The notes: generated by a model not told the origin, from the sequence alone. A stretch of 64,000 bases of DNA from Jannaschia sp. CCS1 (GCF_000013565.1 NC_007802.1:1426001-1490000), one strand, 5' to 3'; shown: positions 7,261 to 15,560, counted from the first letter of the stretch. Numbers and translations are program-made.

Positions 7261-8751
7261 ATGAGCGACTTAGATCGAGCAACATTGTTGGACGCCACAG
7301 GTGTCGCCAAAAGTTTTGGGGCGGTGCGGGCGTTGACCGATGCAAGTCTGCACGTGGGCGCCGGTGAAGTGGTCGCCCTTATGGGGGCCAACGGCGCTGG
7401 AAAATCGACGTTTGTGAAGATCCTGACTGGTGCGTTACGACCTGATGCAGGCCGCGTTTTGATCAGGGGCGAAGTCGCGCGCACGGGCTCACCCGCGCAG
7501 GCGCGGCGATCGGGCCTTGTGCCTGTTTACCAGGAGCCATCGCTGATCCCCGACCTTGACGTTGCGGATAACCTACGCCTTGGTGATACGCCAAGCGACG
7601 CGGTGCTACATTGGATGAATGAGCTTGGGATCAATGGGTTACGCTTTGATGACATGATCTCGGATCTGCCGCTGGCAACGCTGCGTATCCTGGATCTGGC
7701 GCGGGCGCTTGCGAGCCAACCCGACGTTCTCCTCCTCGATGAGATGACCGCCGCCTTGCCCACGAACCTGGTGGAAAATGTCCTTCGCGTTGTGCGTGCG
7801 CAGGCCGATGCGGGGTGCGGCGTTATCTACATCTCCCATCGGTTCACGGAAATCGCGGAGCTTTGCGACAGCGCCACGATCCTGCGCGATGGGCGGACGG
7901 TCGGTGATCTGCAGATCGAGCCAGGGGTTGAAAATCGCTGCGTTGAATTGATGCTTGGGGCGAAGCTGAGCCTCGACAAACGTGACGCCGGCGCGCTGCG
8001 TCAGAATACTGGCGTGCCACGCCTGCGCGCCAGCCAGATTGCGGTGGCCCCCACGGTCAGCGACGTCTCATTTGATCTCTATCCCGGCGAGGTTCTGGGC
8101 GTCGTGGCCCTTGAAGGGCAGGGCCAGGACGAGGTGTTTAACGTACTGTCTGGCCATCAAAAACCCACCGGTGGCGCGTTGCAGGTTGATGGGACCAGTG
8201 TCAGCTTCAGCCATCCCGCCGATGCGATCGCGGCGGGGCTCAGCTATGTCCCTGGGGACCGGGCGGAGGCGCTGTTGCGGGAGCGCTCGGTGCGCGAAAA
8301 CATCGCGCTTCCTTTCTCTGCCAGGCTGCGGGATTGGGGGCCATTGAAAACGCGGCATGAGCGTCACCGCGTTGATCATGCAATAGAAAAACTGCAAATC
8401 GATACCCGCGCCCAGGGTGAGGTTCAGCGGCTATCCGGGGGCAATCAGCAGAAGGTGACCATAGGACGATGGCTGGCCCATGGTGTGCGAACCCTGCTTC
8501 TGTTTGATCCGACGCGCGGTATTGACGTGCGGACGAAACGGCAGATTTACCCCTTGGTGCGTGAGCTGGCTGAGCAAGGCGCAGCTGTGTTGTTCTACAC
8601 CTCCGAGTTGGACGAAATTCCGCTGGCCTGCGACCGGGCTATCGTTATTTTCAACGGGCGGGTCGTGAATGTGGTCAATGCCGCCGACGCCACGGAAGAG
8701 GTCTTGATGCGCGCGGCCTACGGGCTCACGGATGTGAGCGCGGCGTCATGA
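7261..8751 (+). CDS. CUT2 sugar ABC transporter ATPase (two fused domains)
   Basis: A 496-residue RbsA/MglA-type ATPase with tandem nucleotide-binding domains. Domain 1 has Walker A GANGAGKST and Walker B LLLDEM, but its signature region reads LPLATLRI instead of LSxGQ. Domain 2 has the signature LSGGNQQK, but its P-loop reads ALEGQGQDE and lacks the GK(S/T) core. The composite site pairing domain 1 Walker A with the domain 2 signature is therefore intact and the other site is degenerate. The ATG at 7261 is preferred over upstream in-frame codons, which fall in the hairpin region. It overlaps the permease start by four bases (ATGA). Confidence 0.92.
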   Translation: MSDLDRATLLDATGVAKSFGAVRALTDASLHVGAGEVVALMGANGAGKSTFVKILTGALRPDAGRVLIRGEVARTGSPAQARRSGLVPVYQEPSLIPDLDVADNLRLGDTPSDAVLHWMNELGINGLRFDDMISDLPLATLRILDLARALASQPDVLLLDEMTAALPTNLVENVLRVVRAQADAGCGVIYISHRFTEIAELCDSATILRDGRTVGDLQIEPGVENRCVELMLGAKLSLDKRDAGALRQNTGVPRLRASQIAVAPTVSDVSFDLYPGEVLGVVALEGQGQDEVFNVLSGHQKPTGGALQVDGTSVSFSHPADAIAAGLSYVPGDRAEALLRERSVRENIALPFSARLRDWGPLKTRHERHRVDHAIEKLQIDTRAQGEVQRLSGGNQQKVTIGRWLAHGVRTLLLFDPTRGIDVRTKRQIYPLVRELAEQGAAVLFYTSELDEIPLACDRAIVIFNGRVVNVVNAADATEEVLMRAAYGLTDVSAAS

Positions 8752-9683
8752 GCCGTGTCCTTCGCAAGAACGCGTGGACCTTCGGGCTAGTCGGTCTGCT
8801 ATGTGCTTTGCTTGTGATCACAAAATTGATTCAACCGGGTTTTGGCGTCAGCGGTTTGGAAAGCCTTGCGCGCGCAGCGCTCCCCTTCGCATTTGCGACA
8901 GCGGCTATGGCGATCGTTGTCATCGTTGGCGGAATTGACCTGTCCATCGCGTCGATGATGGCGGTTTGCGGCGTGACGGCGGCGGTTTTGATGCAGAGCA
9001 TGGGCGTGATACCTGCGGTTGTGATCACACTGCTTGTGGGGCTGGCGATGGGGGCGTTGAATGGCGCGTTAATCGTGTTAACCAAAGTGCCTGACATCGT
9101 CGTGACGCTCGCCATGCTGTTTGTGTGGGAGGGCGTCGCATTGTTGATCCTGACATCCCCGGGGGGCACCGTCGCCCCGGTACTGCGCGCTCTGATCTCT
9201 GGCACGGTCATCCCCGGCATCCCGAATGCGTTGATTTTCATGGGTTTAACGATTGCGTTAGTGTGGTTTCCGATCCGCCGCGCGAAACTGGGCCTGTCGA
9301 TCTACGCGGTGGGCTCGGATGAGCTGGCGGCCTTCCGGTCCGGTATTAACGTCGGAGGGACCAAGGTCATCGCCTATGGTTTGGCGGGTGTCCTGTCCGC
9401 GCTCGGCGGGCTTTCGTTAATCATGTTGACGGGGATCGGAGAGCCTGTGCCCGGGCCGTATCTTCTGGCCTCTGTGGCCGCCGTGGTCCTGGGCGGCGTG
9501 GTCCTGGGCGGCGGGAAGGGCGGCCTTCTGGGACCGATCATTGCGGTCTTCATCCTACGCATCATCCGCACGATCCTGACCTTCGCCGCCGTTGATCCCA
9601 ATGTGACAACGATTGTCGAAGGTGTCATTATGGTGGCTGTGCTCATGCTCGGCGCGGTTTTGACTTACAGGGGGACGCGCTGA
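8748..9683 (+). CDS. CUT2 sugar ABC transporter permease (RbsC-like)
   Basis: A 311-residue hydrophobic permease with about eight to ten predicted membrane helices. It carries the motif IVVIVGGIDLSIASMMA near residues 50-66 and the glycine-rich loop LGGVVLGGGKGG near 245-256, which in RbsC-type permeases contacts the ATPase. The start overlaps the ATPase stop (ATGA) and the stop overlaps the next start (TGATG), so the three membrane-complex genes are translationally coupled. It pairs with the second permease to form a heterodimeric channel, as in other inositol or autoinducer-type CUT2 importers with two permeases. The gene contains one exact copy of the dispersed GTTAA element. Confidence 0.92.
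   Translation: MSRVLRKNAWTFGLVGLLCALLVITKLIQPGFGVSGLESLARAALPFAFATAAMAIVVIVGGIDLSIASMMAVCGVTAAVLMQSMGVIPAVVITLLVGLAMGALNGALIVLTKVPDIVVTLAMLFVWEGVALLILTSPGGTVAPVLRALISGTVIPGIPNALIFMGLTIALVWFPIRRAKLGLSIYAVGSDELAAFRSGINVGGTKVIAYGLAGVLSALGGLSLIMLTGIGEPVPGPYLLASVAAVVLGGVVLGGGKGGLLGPIIAVFILRIIRTILTFAAVDPNVTTIVEGVIMVAVLMLGAVLTYRGTR
9068..9082. repeat. Dispersed GTTAAC-N3-GTTAAC element, copy 1
   Basis: GTTAATCGTGTTAAC inside the first CUT2 permease gene, read as Leu-Ile-Val-Leu-Thr with the rare Leu codon TTA used twice. A degenerate copy (GTTAATCATGTTGAC) lies at 9416-9430 in the same gene. Confidence 0.7.
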
Positions 9684-10711
9684 TGAGCGATCAACCTCGC
9701 ATTCACGCCGACGCGGCGATGGAGACCGGACTGAAACGGTTCGGGCGGTATCTGGCCGACAATCCGGTGATCCCGCTGATCGCCTTCCTCTTCCTGTTGA
9801 TCGCTGTGCTGGAGATCATGCGCCCCGGCATCGTGACACCGTTTCGCGCCGGGCGGGATGGGATCATTTCGACCTTCTGGGTCGGCAATTTGATCAAATT
9901 CGCGATCCCACTGGCGATGCTCGCGGCCTGCCAAGTGTTAACCATGTTAACTGCCGGCATCGACATGAGCGCTGGCATTCTTGCGACCGTTGCGGCCTTC
10001 GTTTGTGCCACGCTGTCGCCGCTGATTGGCGTCACGCCCGCCGTCCTTGTCGCGCTTGGCGCCGGGGTTGTCGCGGGCCTGGTGAACGGGTTCGGCGTGG
10101 GGGTCGTGCGGGTGCATCCGCTGATCATGACGCTGGGGACGGGCTTGATCGCGACGGGTTGTCTTCAGGTCTATCAACGCTTCGTCATCTCGACCGGGAC
10201 CCTGATCCCCGAGGCGCTGGAATGGCTTGGCACCGGGCGCACGGCGGGGCTACCCAACGGGCTTTTCGTCTTCATCCCCTTTGCCGCGATTATCCTTTAT
10301 ATTATGCGGTTTACGGGCTTCGGGCGGCTCCTTTTTGCGCTGGGTTCCAATGAGGCGGCGACCAAGCTCAGCGGGGTGCGGTCGTGGCAGGTCTACCTCG
10401 CGCTCTACGCGCTCTCGGGCCTGATCGCGGCGCTTGCGGGGCTGCTCTATCTTGGCATGATCCGCACACCGTCTCTTTCCTTGGCCAACCCGCTTCTTCT
10501 GCCGTCGGTGGCCGCCGCCGTAATCGGTGGCACCTCCATCTTCGGCGGGCGGGGCAGCTTTGCTGGCGCCATCGTAGGGGCCTTGATCCTGCGCGTGATC
10601 GACACGATGCTGACGCTGCTGCAAATGCCCGAGGGCGCACGGATCGCGCTGTTCGGTCTGATCATCCTTCTCGTCACCGCGCTATATGTGCGCATCACAG
10701 GGGCCCGTTAA
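9683..10711 (+). CDS. CUT2 sugar ABC transporter permease, second subunit
   Basis: A 342-residue RbsC-family permease. It has a longer cytoplasmic N-terminus than its neighbour (about 25 residues before the first membrane helix), the motif LTAGIDMSAGILATV near residues 89-103 and the loop VIGGTSIFGGRG near residue 280 that is typical of these subunits. The ATG overlaps the upstream stop by one base, and the gene ends with TAA two bases before the next ATG. The two permeases are clearly diverged from each other, so they form a heterodimer rather than a recent duplication. It contains a perfect copy of the GTTAAC doublet. Confidence 0.92.
   Translation: MSDQPRIHADAAMETGLKRFGRYLADNPVIPLIAFLFLLIAVLEIMRPGIVTPFRAGRDGIISTFWVGNLIKFAIPLAMLAACQVLTMLTAGIDMSAGILATVAAFVCATLSPLIGVTPAVLVALGAGVVAGLVNGFGVGVVRVHPLIMTLGTGLIATGCLQVYQRFVISTGTLIPEALEWLGTGRTAGLPNGLFVFIPFAAIILYIMRFTGFGRLLFALGSNEAATKLSGVRSWQVYLALYALSGLIAALAGLLYLGMIRTPSLSLANPLLLPSVAAAVIGGTSIFGGRGSFAGAIVGALILRVIDTMLTLLQMPEGARIALFGLIILLVTALYVRITGAR
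9937..9951. repeat. Dispersed GTTAAC-N3-GTTAAC element, copy 2
   Basis: GTTAACCATGTTAAC, a perfect doublet, read as Leu-Thr-Met-Leu-Thr (residues 86-90) in the second permease. Confidence 0.75.
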
Positions 10712-10713
10712 CC

Positions 10714-11787
10714 ATGACGTACAAGGTCGTCGGCATCAGTTTCGATCATATGCACATGGGCGATCTGCTGCGCATGGTGGACGCTCATCCGAATGCGGAG
10801 ATCACGGCACTGTACGACCCGGACCGGGCGAAGATGGCCTCGGCTGCCAAGACCTTCAACATCCCCGACGACGCCCTGTTCACAGATTTTGACGCCTGCA
10901 TGGCGGCGGGGCCTTATGATCTTGCCATCCTGTGTTGCGCCACGGCGGATCACGCGGAGATGACCGAGCGTCTTGCCCCCCACGGCGTCCATATCCACGT
11001 CGAAAAGCCCTTTGCTGACAGTGCCGACAATGCCCGGAGGATGATCCGCGCGATGAAGGGAACGGGAAAGATCATGTCGATCAACTGGCCGCTGGCGTGG
11101 GTGGAATCGCACCTGACGGCCAAGCGCCTGATCGATGAGGGGATGATCGGAGAGTTACGTGAAGTGCATTTCTACGACGGCAATCGCGGCCCGCTCTATC
11201 ACCTCGCCGACAAGGTTGAGGTCTCACCGGAAGAGGTTGAGGCCCAGAAACCTGATAGCTGGTGGTACAAGTCGGCCTCGGGCGGGGGCAGCCTGTTGGA
11301 CTACATGGGGTACGGCGCGACGCTTGGCACCTGGTACATGGGCGGTGAGGCCCCGCTAGAAGTCACATGTACCATTGACGAGACGCCCGGGATCGAGGTC
11401 GACCAACACGCCATCGCGGTCGTTCGATACGCGCGCGGATTAAGCAAGATGGAGACGCGGTGGGGCACCTTTACCGATCCGTGGAGCGTGAACCCGCAGC
11501 CGACTTGCGGATTTGTGTTTGTGGGTCGCGACGGCACGATCAGCAGCCCTGATTACGCGCCTGCCGTCACAGTCCAGACCCGCGCACGGCCGGAAACGCA
11601 CGAGATCCCCGTTGATCCACTACCTGAGGGTCGCGCGGACGCCATCGCCTATATCATTGATCTGATTGAGAGAAATGCGGCGCCTGAGGGGCCGTTTGAT
11701 CCGGCCCTGTGCCTGACCGCGCAACGCATTGTGGACACGGCCGCGGCCTCTGCCGCCGCCAAACGCACCCTGGAGATCCTGCCATGA
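10714..11787 (+). CDS. Gfo/Idh/MocA-family oxidoreductase
   Basis: A 357-residue protein of the Gfo/Idh/MocA fold. The N-terminal nucleotide-binding region is unusual (VVGISFDHMHMGDLL instead of GxGxxG), but the conserved HVEKPFAD catalytic segment near residue 93 and the GGGSLLDYMGYG region near 190 are present. The ATG at 10714 follows the permease stop directly (TTAACCATG). A longer in-frame extension would lie entirely inside the permease gene and is rejected. It overlaps the next gene by four bases. The altered dinucleotide loop suggests a divergent cofactor mode or a non-classical reaction, such as the lyase or hydrolase activity known in some family branches; that is inference. Confidence 0.88.
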   Translation: MTYKVVGISFDHMHMGDLLRMVDAHPNAEITALYDPDRAKMASAAKTFNIPDDALFTDFDACMAAGPYDLAILCCATADHAEMTERLAPHGVHIHVEKPFADSADNARRMIRAMKGTGKIMSINWPLAWVESHLTAKRLIDEGMIGELREVHFYDGNRGPLYHLADKVEVSPEEVEAQKPDSWWYKSASGGGSLLDYMGYGATLGTWYMGGEAPLEVTCTIDETPGIEVDQHAIAVVRYARGLSKMETRWGTFTDPWSVNPQPTCGFVFVGRDGTISSPDYAPAVTVQTRARPETHEIPVDPLPEGRADAIAYIIDLIERNAAPEGPFDPALCLTAQRIVDTAAASAAAKRTLEILP

Positions 11788-12905
11788 GCGAGACACGCGA
11801 CGCCGGTGACAGCGATACTTACGCCTTGAAGGCGGCGGATCTGCCCGAGATTGCCGCGCCCGATGTGGCCTACCGCCCGCCGACGCCCAAGATCTATCGC
11901 CCGAACATCGGGGTGATTGGAACCGGCGGCATCTCCGGCTCGCACCTCGATGCCTACCGTGATGCGGGATGGCAAGTGGCCGCGATGTGGAACCGCACGC
12001 CTGCCAAGGCGGAGGCAAAGGCGGCGGAGTTTTGCCCCAATGCGCGGATCGAGGCGGATTGGCAGGCGATCCTGACCAACCCGGATATCGACGTGGTCGA
12101 CATAACGCTGCACCCCGAACATCGGACCGAGATCATCCGAGCGGCGCTGACAGCGGGCAAGCATGTGCTGAGCCAGAAGCCGTTTGTCACCGATCTGGAT
12201 ACCGGCATGGACCTGGTGAAACTCGCGCAGGACAGGGGCGTGAAACTGGCCGTGAACCAGAACGCACGGTGGGCACCCTATTTTGCATTCATGCGTGAAG
12301 CGGCGCGGGCCGGACATATCGGACACGTTCTGTCAGTTCATCTGGGCGTCCATTGGACCCATGGCTGGACCGCTGGCACGCCCTTTGATGAGATTGAGGA
12401 TCTGATCCTTTACGACTTCGGTGTGCACTGGTTCGACTTCGTGAATTCAATCGTGGGGGAGCGGGCCGAGGCCGTCTTTGCCAGCGGTGCGCGCGGGGCG
12501 GGGCAAGCCAACAAGGTGCCGCTGTTTGCGCAGGCCATGGTCAGGATGCAGGGTGGACAAGCCTCCCTGGTGTTTGACGGCGGTGTGCCCCATGGACCCC
12601 GCGACACGACGTTTGTGGGCGGAACGGAAGGGTCCATTGTGTCCGACGGGCCGGACCTCAGCCAACAGAGTGTCACGCTCACGACGCCCAACGGCATCGC
12701 GCGGCCCAAGTTGGACGGTCAATGGTTCAACGACGGCTTCAGGGGCACGATGGGAGAGCTGTTGTGCGCGATTGAGGAGGATAGAGAACCCTCCAACGAC
12801 GCGGCCGAAAACCTGCGCAGCCTGGCGATGGCCTTTGCCGCCGTGCGGTCCCGGATGACGGGGCGCGAAGTTGAGATCGGCGAAGCCCGCCGTTTGGAGA
12901 GCTGA
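11784..12905 (+). CDS. Gfo/Idh/MocA-family oxidoreductase
   Basis: A 373-residue family member. A charged, proline-containing N-terminal extension of about 40 residues precedes the Rossmann motif GTGGISGSH. The usual EKP triad reads QKPF (LSQKPFVTD), so the catalytic Lys is kept but the preceding Glu is replaced by Gln. The substrate domain shows DFGVHWFD with its His in the expected place. The ATG at 11784 overlaps the previous TGA. The short gap before the next gene, and the absence of any promoter-like spacing, keep it in the same operon. Substrate unknown; cyclitol or sugar is implied by context. Confidence 0.88.
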   Translation: MSETRDAGDSDTYALKAADLPEIAAPDVAYRPPTPKIYRPNIGVIGTGGISGSHLDAYRDAGWQVAAMWNRTPAKAEAKAAEFCPNARIEADWQAILTNPDIDVVDITLHPEHRTEIIRAALTAGKHVLSQKPFVTDLDTGMDLVKLAQDRGVKLAVNQNARWAPYFAFMREAARAGHIGHVLSVHLGVHWTHGWTAGTPFDEIEDLILYDFGVHWFDFVNSIVGERAEAVFASGARGAGQANKVPLFAQAMVRMQGGQASLVFDGGVPHGPRDTTFVGGTEGSIVSDGPDLSQQSVTLTTPNGIARPKLDGQWFNDGFRGTMGELLCAIEEDREPSNDAAENLRSLAMAFAAVRSRMTGREVEIGEARRLES

Positions 12906-12910
12906 CACTC

Positions 12911-13924
12911 ATGCGCGTTTTGGTCGTCGGATTGGGGAACATGGGCCAAAGCCACGCGCTGGCGCATCACGCCGCCGACGGTGTTGAAATTATTGGCCTC
13001 GTCAACCGGTCCAGCCGAGATTTGCCCGGGGCGCTACAGGGCTATCCGATGATCCAGACGGTGGAGGAGGGGCTGGCCCTGTCCCCCGACCTTGTGGTCA
13101 TTGCTACCTATTCGGACACCCACGCGGATCTTGCCTGCCAGGCCATGCGGGCGGGTGCCCACGTGTTTGTTGAAAAGCCTCTGGCGACCACGGTTGCGGA
13201 TGCAAAGGGGGTCGTGGAAACGGCCCGGGAGACGGGCCAGAAACTGGTCGTCGGCTATATCCTGCGCCACCATCCCAGCTGGATGCGCCTGATCGAGGAG
13301 GCGCGCGCTTTGGGCGGGCCCTACGTCTTCCGCATGAACCTGAACCAGCAGTCAACGGGTGCGGAGTGGGCGACCCATAAGGCCCTGATGCAAACGACAT
13401 CGCCTATCGTGGATTGCGGGGTGCATTACGTCGATGTCTGGTGCCAGATCACCGATGCCAGGCCGGTCGCTGTCCACGGCATGGGCCTGCGCCTGAGCGA
13501 TGAGATCGCGCCGGAGATGTATAATTATGGACAATTTCAGGTGTTTTTCGACGACGGCTCCGTCGGGTGGTACGAGGCGGGCTGGGGGCCGATGATGTCG
13601 GAGGTGGCGTTTTTCGTCAAAGATGTCATCAGCCCCAATGGTGCGGTCTCCATCACCGAAGCCGACAAGGCGGGCAGCGCGGATATCGACGGACATACGA
13701 AAGTTGGCGGGGTGTTGGTCCATCGCCCCGGCGACGACCAGTTGATCGAATTTGAGGGCGAGCCGGGCCATCAGGAGCTGTGCGATGCAGAGCAAGCCTT
13801 CATGCGGCGCGCGATTGCCGAAGACCTCGACCTGAGCCGTCATATGGAGGATGCCGTGCGATCGCTGGCGATCTGCCTGGCTGCCGATGAAAGCATCCGC
13901 ACGGGCCAGCGGGTCACGCTTTAG
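12911..13924 (+). CDS. Gfo/Idh/MocA-family oxidoreductase
   Basis: A 337-residue protein with Rossmann motif GLGNMGQSH at residues 7-15, catalytic segment FVEKPLATT near residue 87 and a C-terminal domain of the usual family size. It is the last gene of the operon that starts at 3291 and ends six bases from the convergent RidA-like gene. It is the fourth Gfo/Idh dehydrogenase in the locus and distinct in sequence from the other three. Multiple family members in one operon are typical where a ring is oxidised, epimerised and re-reduced at several carbons, as with scyllo- and chiro-inositol, so a role in stereochemical interconversion is plausible. Confidence 0.88.
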   Translation: MRVLVVGLGNMGQSHALAHHAADGVEIIGLVNRSSRDLPGALQGYPMIQTVEEGLALSPDLVVIATYSDTHADLACQAMRAGAHVFVEKPLATTVADAKGVVETARETGQKLVVGYILRHHPSWMRLIEEARALGGPYVFRMNLNQQSTGAEWATHKALMQTTSPIVDCGVHYVDVWCQITDARPVAVHGMGLRLSDEIAPEMYNYGQFQVFFDDGSVGWYEAGWGPMMSEVAFFVKDVISPNGAVSITEADKAGSADIDGHTKVGGVLVHRPGDDQLIEFEGEPGHQELCDAEQAFMRRAIAEDLDLSRHMEDAVRSLAICLAADESIRTGQRVTL

Positions 13925-13930
13925 CGCCGG

Positions 13931-14320
13931 TTATTTCTTTGCTGCGGTCACCTCTACTTCCACAAAGAACTCGGGCCGAGTGAAGCCCGACACGATCACG
14001 AGGGTGGAGGCGGGCAGGCGATCTATCCCCGTCAGCCAGGCATCGCGCGCGGCCATGTAGCCCGCCATATGGGCGCGGTCCGTCACAAACGCATTGATGC
14101 GGATCACATCCTCCGGCCCCATCCCGGCCTCCCCTAGGATTGCAGCGCAATTGGCGAAACACAGCGCGCCCTGCGCCTCGGCCCCTTCGGGCACGCTGCC
14201 ATCTGATGCCAACGGCAATTGCCCTGATGTGGCGACCAGACGGTGACCTGCCGGGACTTCGACGCCGTGGGCGTAGCGTGCGAACGGGGCGGCAATTGTG
14301 GGCGGGGCAAGCATACGCAT
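13931..14320 (-). CDS. RidA/YjgF/UK114-family protein lacking the catalytic arginine
   Basis: A 129-residue Rid-family trimer subunit, recognised by the segments SGQLPL, NAFVTD and the C-terminal FFVEVEVTA. In enamine/imine deaminases such as E. coli RidA a conserved Arg (Arg105) follows Pro-Ala near the C-terminus; here that position reads LPASTLVIV, so the Arg is replaced by Ser. It therefore probably belongs to a Rid subgroup without imine-deaminase activity. It is transcribed towards the sugar operon and away from the NMT1-type importer, with 225 bp of regulatory DNA upstream shared divergently with that importer. It may act in the nitrogen-compound pathway encoded at 14546-22032. Confidence 0.85.
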   Translation of the reverse strand: MRMLAPPTIAAPFARYAHGVEVPAGHRLVATSGQLPLASDGSVPEGAEAQGALCFANCAAILGEAGMGPEDVIRINAFVTDRAHMAGYMAARDAWLTGIDRLPASTLVIVSGFTRPEFFVEVEVTAAKK

Positions 14321-14385
14321 CGGTCTGGTCCTTTGGTTCGATCCTCACAGCTAAAGGCCGGTGCAAGACGCCGCGCAATTGCCGC

Positions 14386-14413
14386 TTGGAATGTTGTAGC
14401 TCTATGCTATCAT
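14386..14413 (+). promoter_or_regulatory. Candidate sigma-70 promoter for NMT1-type operon
   Basis: TTGGAA at 14386-14391 and TATCAT at 14408-14413 are separated by 16 bases, resembling -35 and -10 elements. Transcription would start near 14420, giving an untranslated leader of about 125 bases. Confidence 0.4.
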
Positions 14414-14430
14414 TTTCAGCACAAAGCATA
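14403..14430. promoter_or_regulatory. Inverted repeat overlapping candidate promoter
   Basis: TATGCT and AGCATA form a 6-bp inverted repeat separated by 16 bases and overlapping the candidate -10 element and start site, a position suited to an operator. No regulator gene is adjacent except the distant TetR at 22007. Confidence 0.35.
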
Positions 14431-14456
14431 ATCAGCGCTCAAGATATGTGCAGATA

Positions 14457-14525
14457 CCCCGGAATAGGGGCTCTGACAGGCCCATCCCTTGCCGCTGTAC
14501 CGCCTCGATTGTCCAAGTGAGGCGG
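14457..14525 (+). promoter_or_regulatory. Structured 5' leader with two hairpins
   Basis: CCCC-GGAATA-GGGG at 14457-14470 and a perfect 7-bp stem CCGCCTC/GAGGCGG at 14500-14525 precede the ribosome-binding site (GGGGG at 14535-14539). The leader could be a cis-regulatory RNA. The conserved cores of the TPP riboswitch are absent. Confidence 0.4.
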
Positions 14526-14545
14526 AGCAATAACAGGGGGATTCT

Positions 14546-15544
14546 ATGACCAACCATATCACCAAGACCGCCAGCCTTATGGCGGCCACTCTTCTTGCGA
14601 CCACGCCTGCCTTGGCCGACGGCCATCTGACGCCCGTGTCCTACGGCACCAATTGGGTGGCGCAGGCGGAACATGGCGGGTTCTACCAGTCCGTCGCCGA
14701 CGGCACCTATGCGGAATGCGGTCTGGACGTGACGATTGTGCCCGGCGGACCGCAGGTCAACAATCAGGCGCTGCTGCTGGCGGGACGGATCGACTTTTAC
14801 ATGGGCGGCACGCTCGACGTGCTGTTCGGCGTGGACGAGGGCTTGCCCCTGGTCAACGTCATGGCGTCCTTCCAGAAGGATCCGCAGGTCATCATCACGC
14901 ATCCCGGGCGCGTTTCGTCCTTCGCGGAGCTGGTGGATCTGACGATGATCGTCCAGGATGGCGCGCCATACTACGAATGGATGAAATCCGCCTATGGGTT
15001 CACCGACGATCAGCGCCAGACCTATACCTTCAACTCCGCGCCCTTCCTGGTGAATGAGGATGCAGGTCAGCAAGGTTATCTGTCGTCCGAGCCCTTCGCG
15101 GTTGAGCGGGAAACCGGCTGGGCCCCCGACGTCTATCTGATCGCCGACGCGGGCTTTGGCGCTTATTCCACAACGGTTCAGACCCTGGCTGCCACGATTG
15201 AGGAACGCCCAGAGGTCGTGGAATGCTTCGTCAACGGCTCCATCCTTGGCTGGTACAACTACATGTACGGCGACCGCGAGGCTGCCAACGCGCTGATCAT
15301 GGAAGCCAACCCCGACATGGCGCAGGAGGCCATTGATTTCGCCGTGGCGGCAATGCTGGACCGCGGGATCGTCGACAGCGGCGATACTGAGGAATTGGGC
15401 ATCGGCGCGATGACCGATGAGCGGATGGCAGAGTTTTATGCCGCCATGGTCGAGGCGGGCGTTGTGCCCGGCGGCCTCGACATCTCTGGCGCTTACACGA
15501 CGGATTTCGTGAACCAGGGCCTTGGGCTTGATCTGCGCCCCTAA
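14546..15544 (+). CDS. ABC transporter substrate-binding protein, NMT1/THI5-like
   Basis: A 332-residue exported binding protein with a signal peptide ending near residue 25 (TPALADG) and the NMT1/THI5-like fold: an early TNWVAQAEHGGFYQ motif, then GLDVTIVPGGPQV and the small-residue loop of anion- and pyrimidine-binding proteins. Relatives bind pyrimidine precursors of thiamine, riboflavin, or nitriles and other small N-heterocycles. G-rich ribosome-binding site six bases before the ATG. The adjoining cytosine-deaminase-like hydrolase suggests that an N-heterocyclic compound is the ligand; this is inference, and thiamine precursor uptake is a weaker alternative because no thi genes are present. 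Confidence 0.88.
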   Translation: MTNHITKTASLMAATLLATTPALADGHLTPVSYGTNWVAQAEHGGFYQSVADGTYAECGLDVTIVPGGPQVNNQALLLAGRIDFYMGGTLDVLFGVDEGLPLVNVMASFQKDPQVIITHPGRVSSFAELVDLTMIVQDGAPYYEWMKSAYGFTDDQRQTYTFNSAPFLVNEDAGQQGYLSSEPFAVERETGWAPDVYLIADAGFGAYSTTVQTLAATIEERPEVVECFVNGSILGWYNYMYGDREAANALIMEANPDMAQEAIDFAVAAMLDRGIVDSGDTEELGIGAMTDERMAEFYAAMVEAGVVPGGLDISGAYTTDFVNQGLGLDLRP

Positions 15545-15560
15545 CGGGTGCTGAAGACCT

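Noticed and set aside
14321-14545. TPP riboswitch upstream of the NMT1/THI5-like gene.
   Set aside because: The conserved CUGAGA and GAACCUGA core segments are not present, although hairpins exist.
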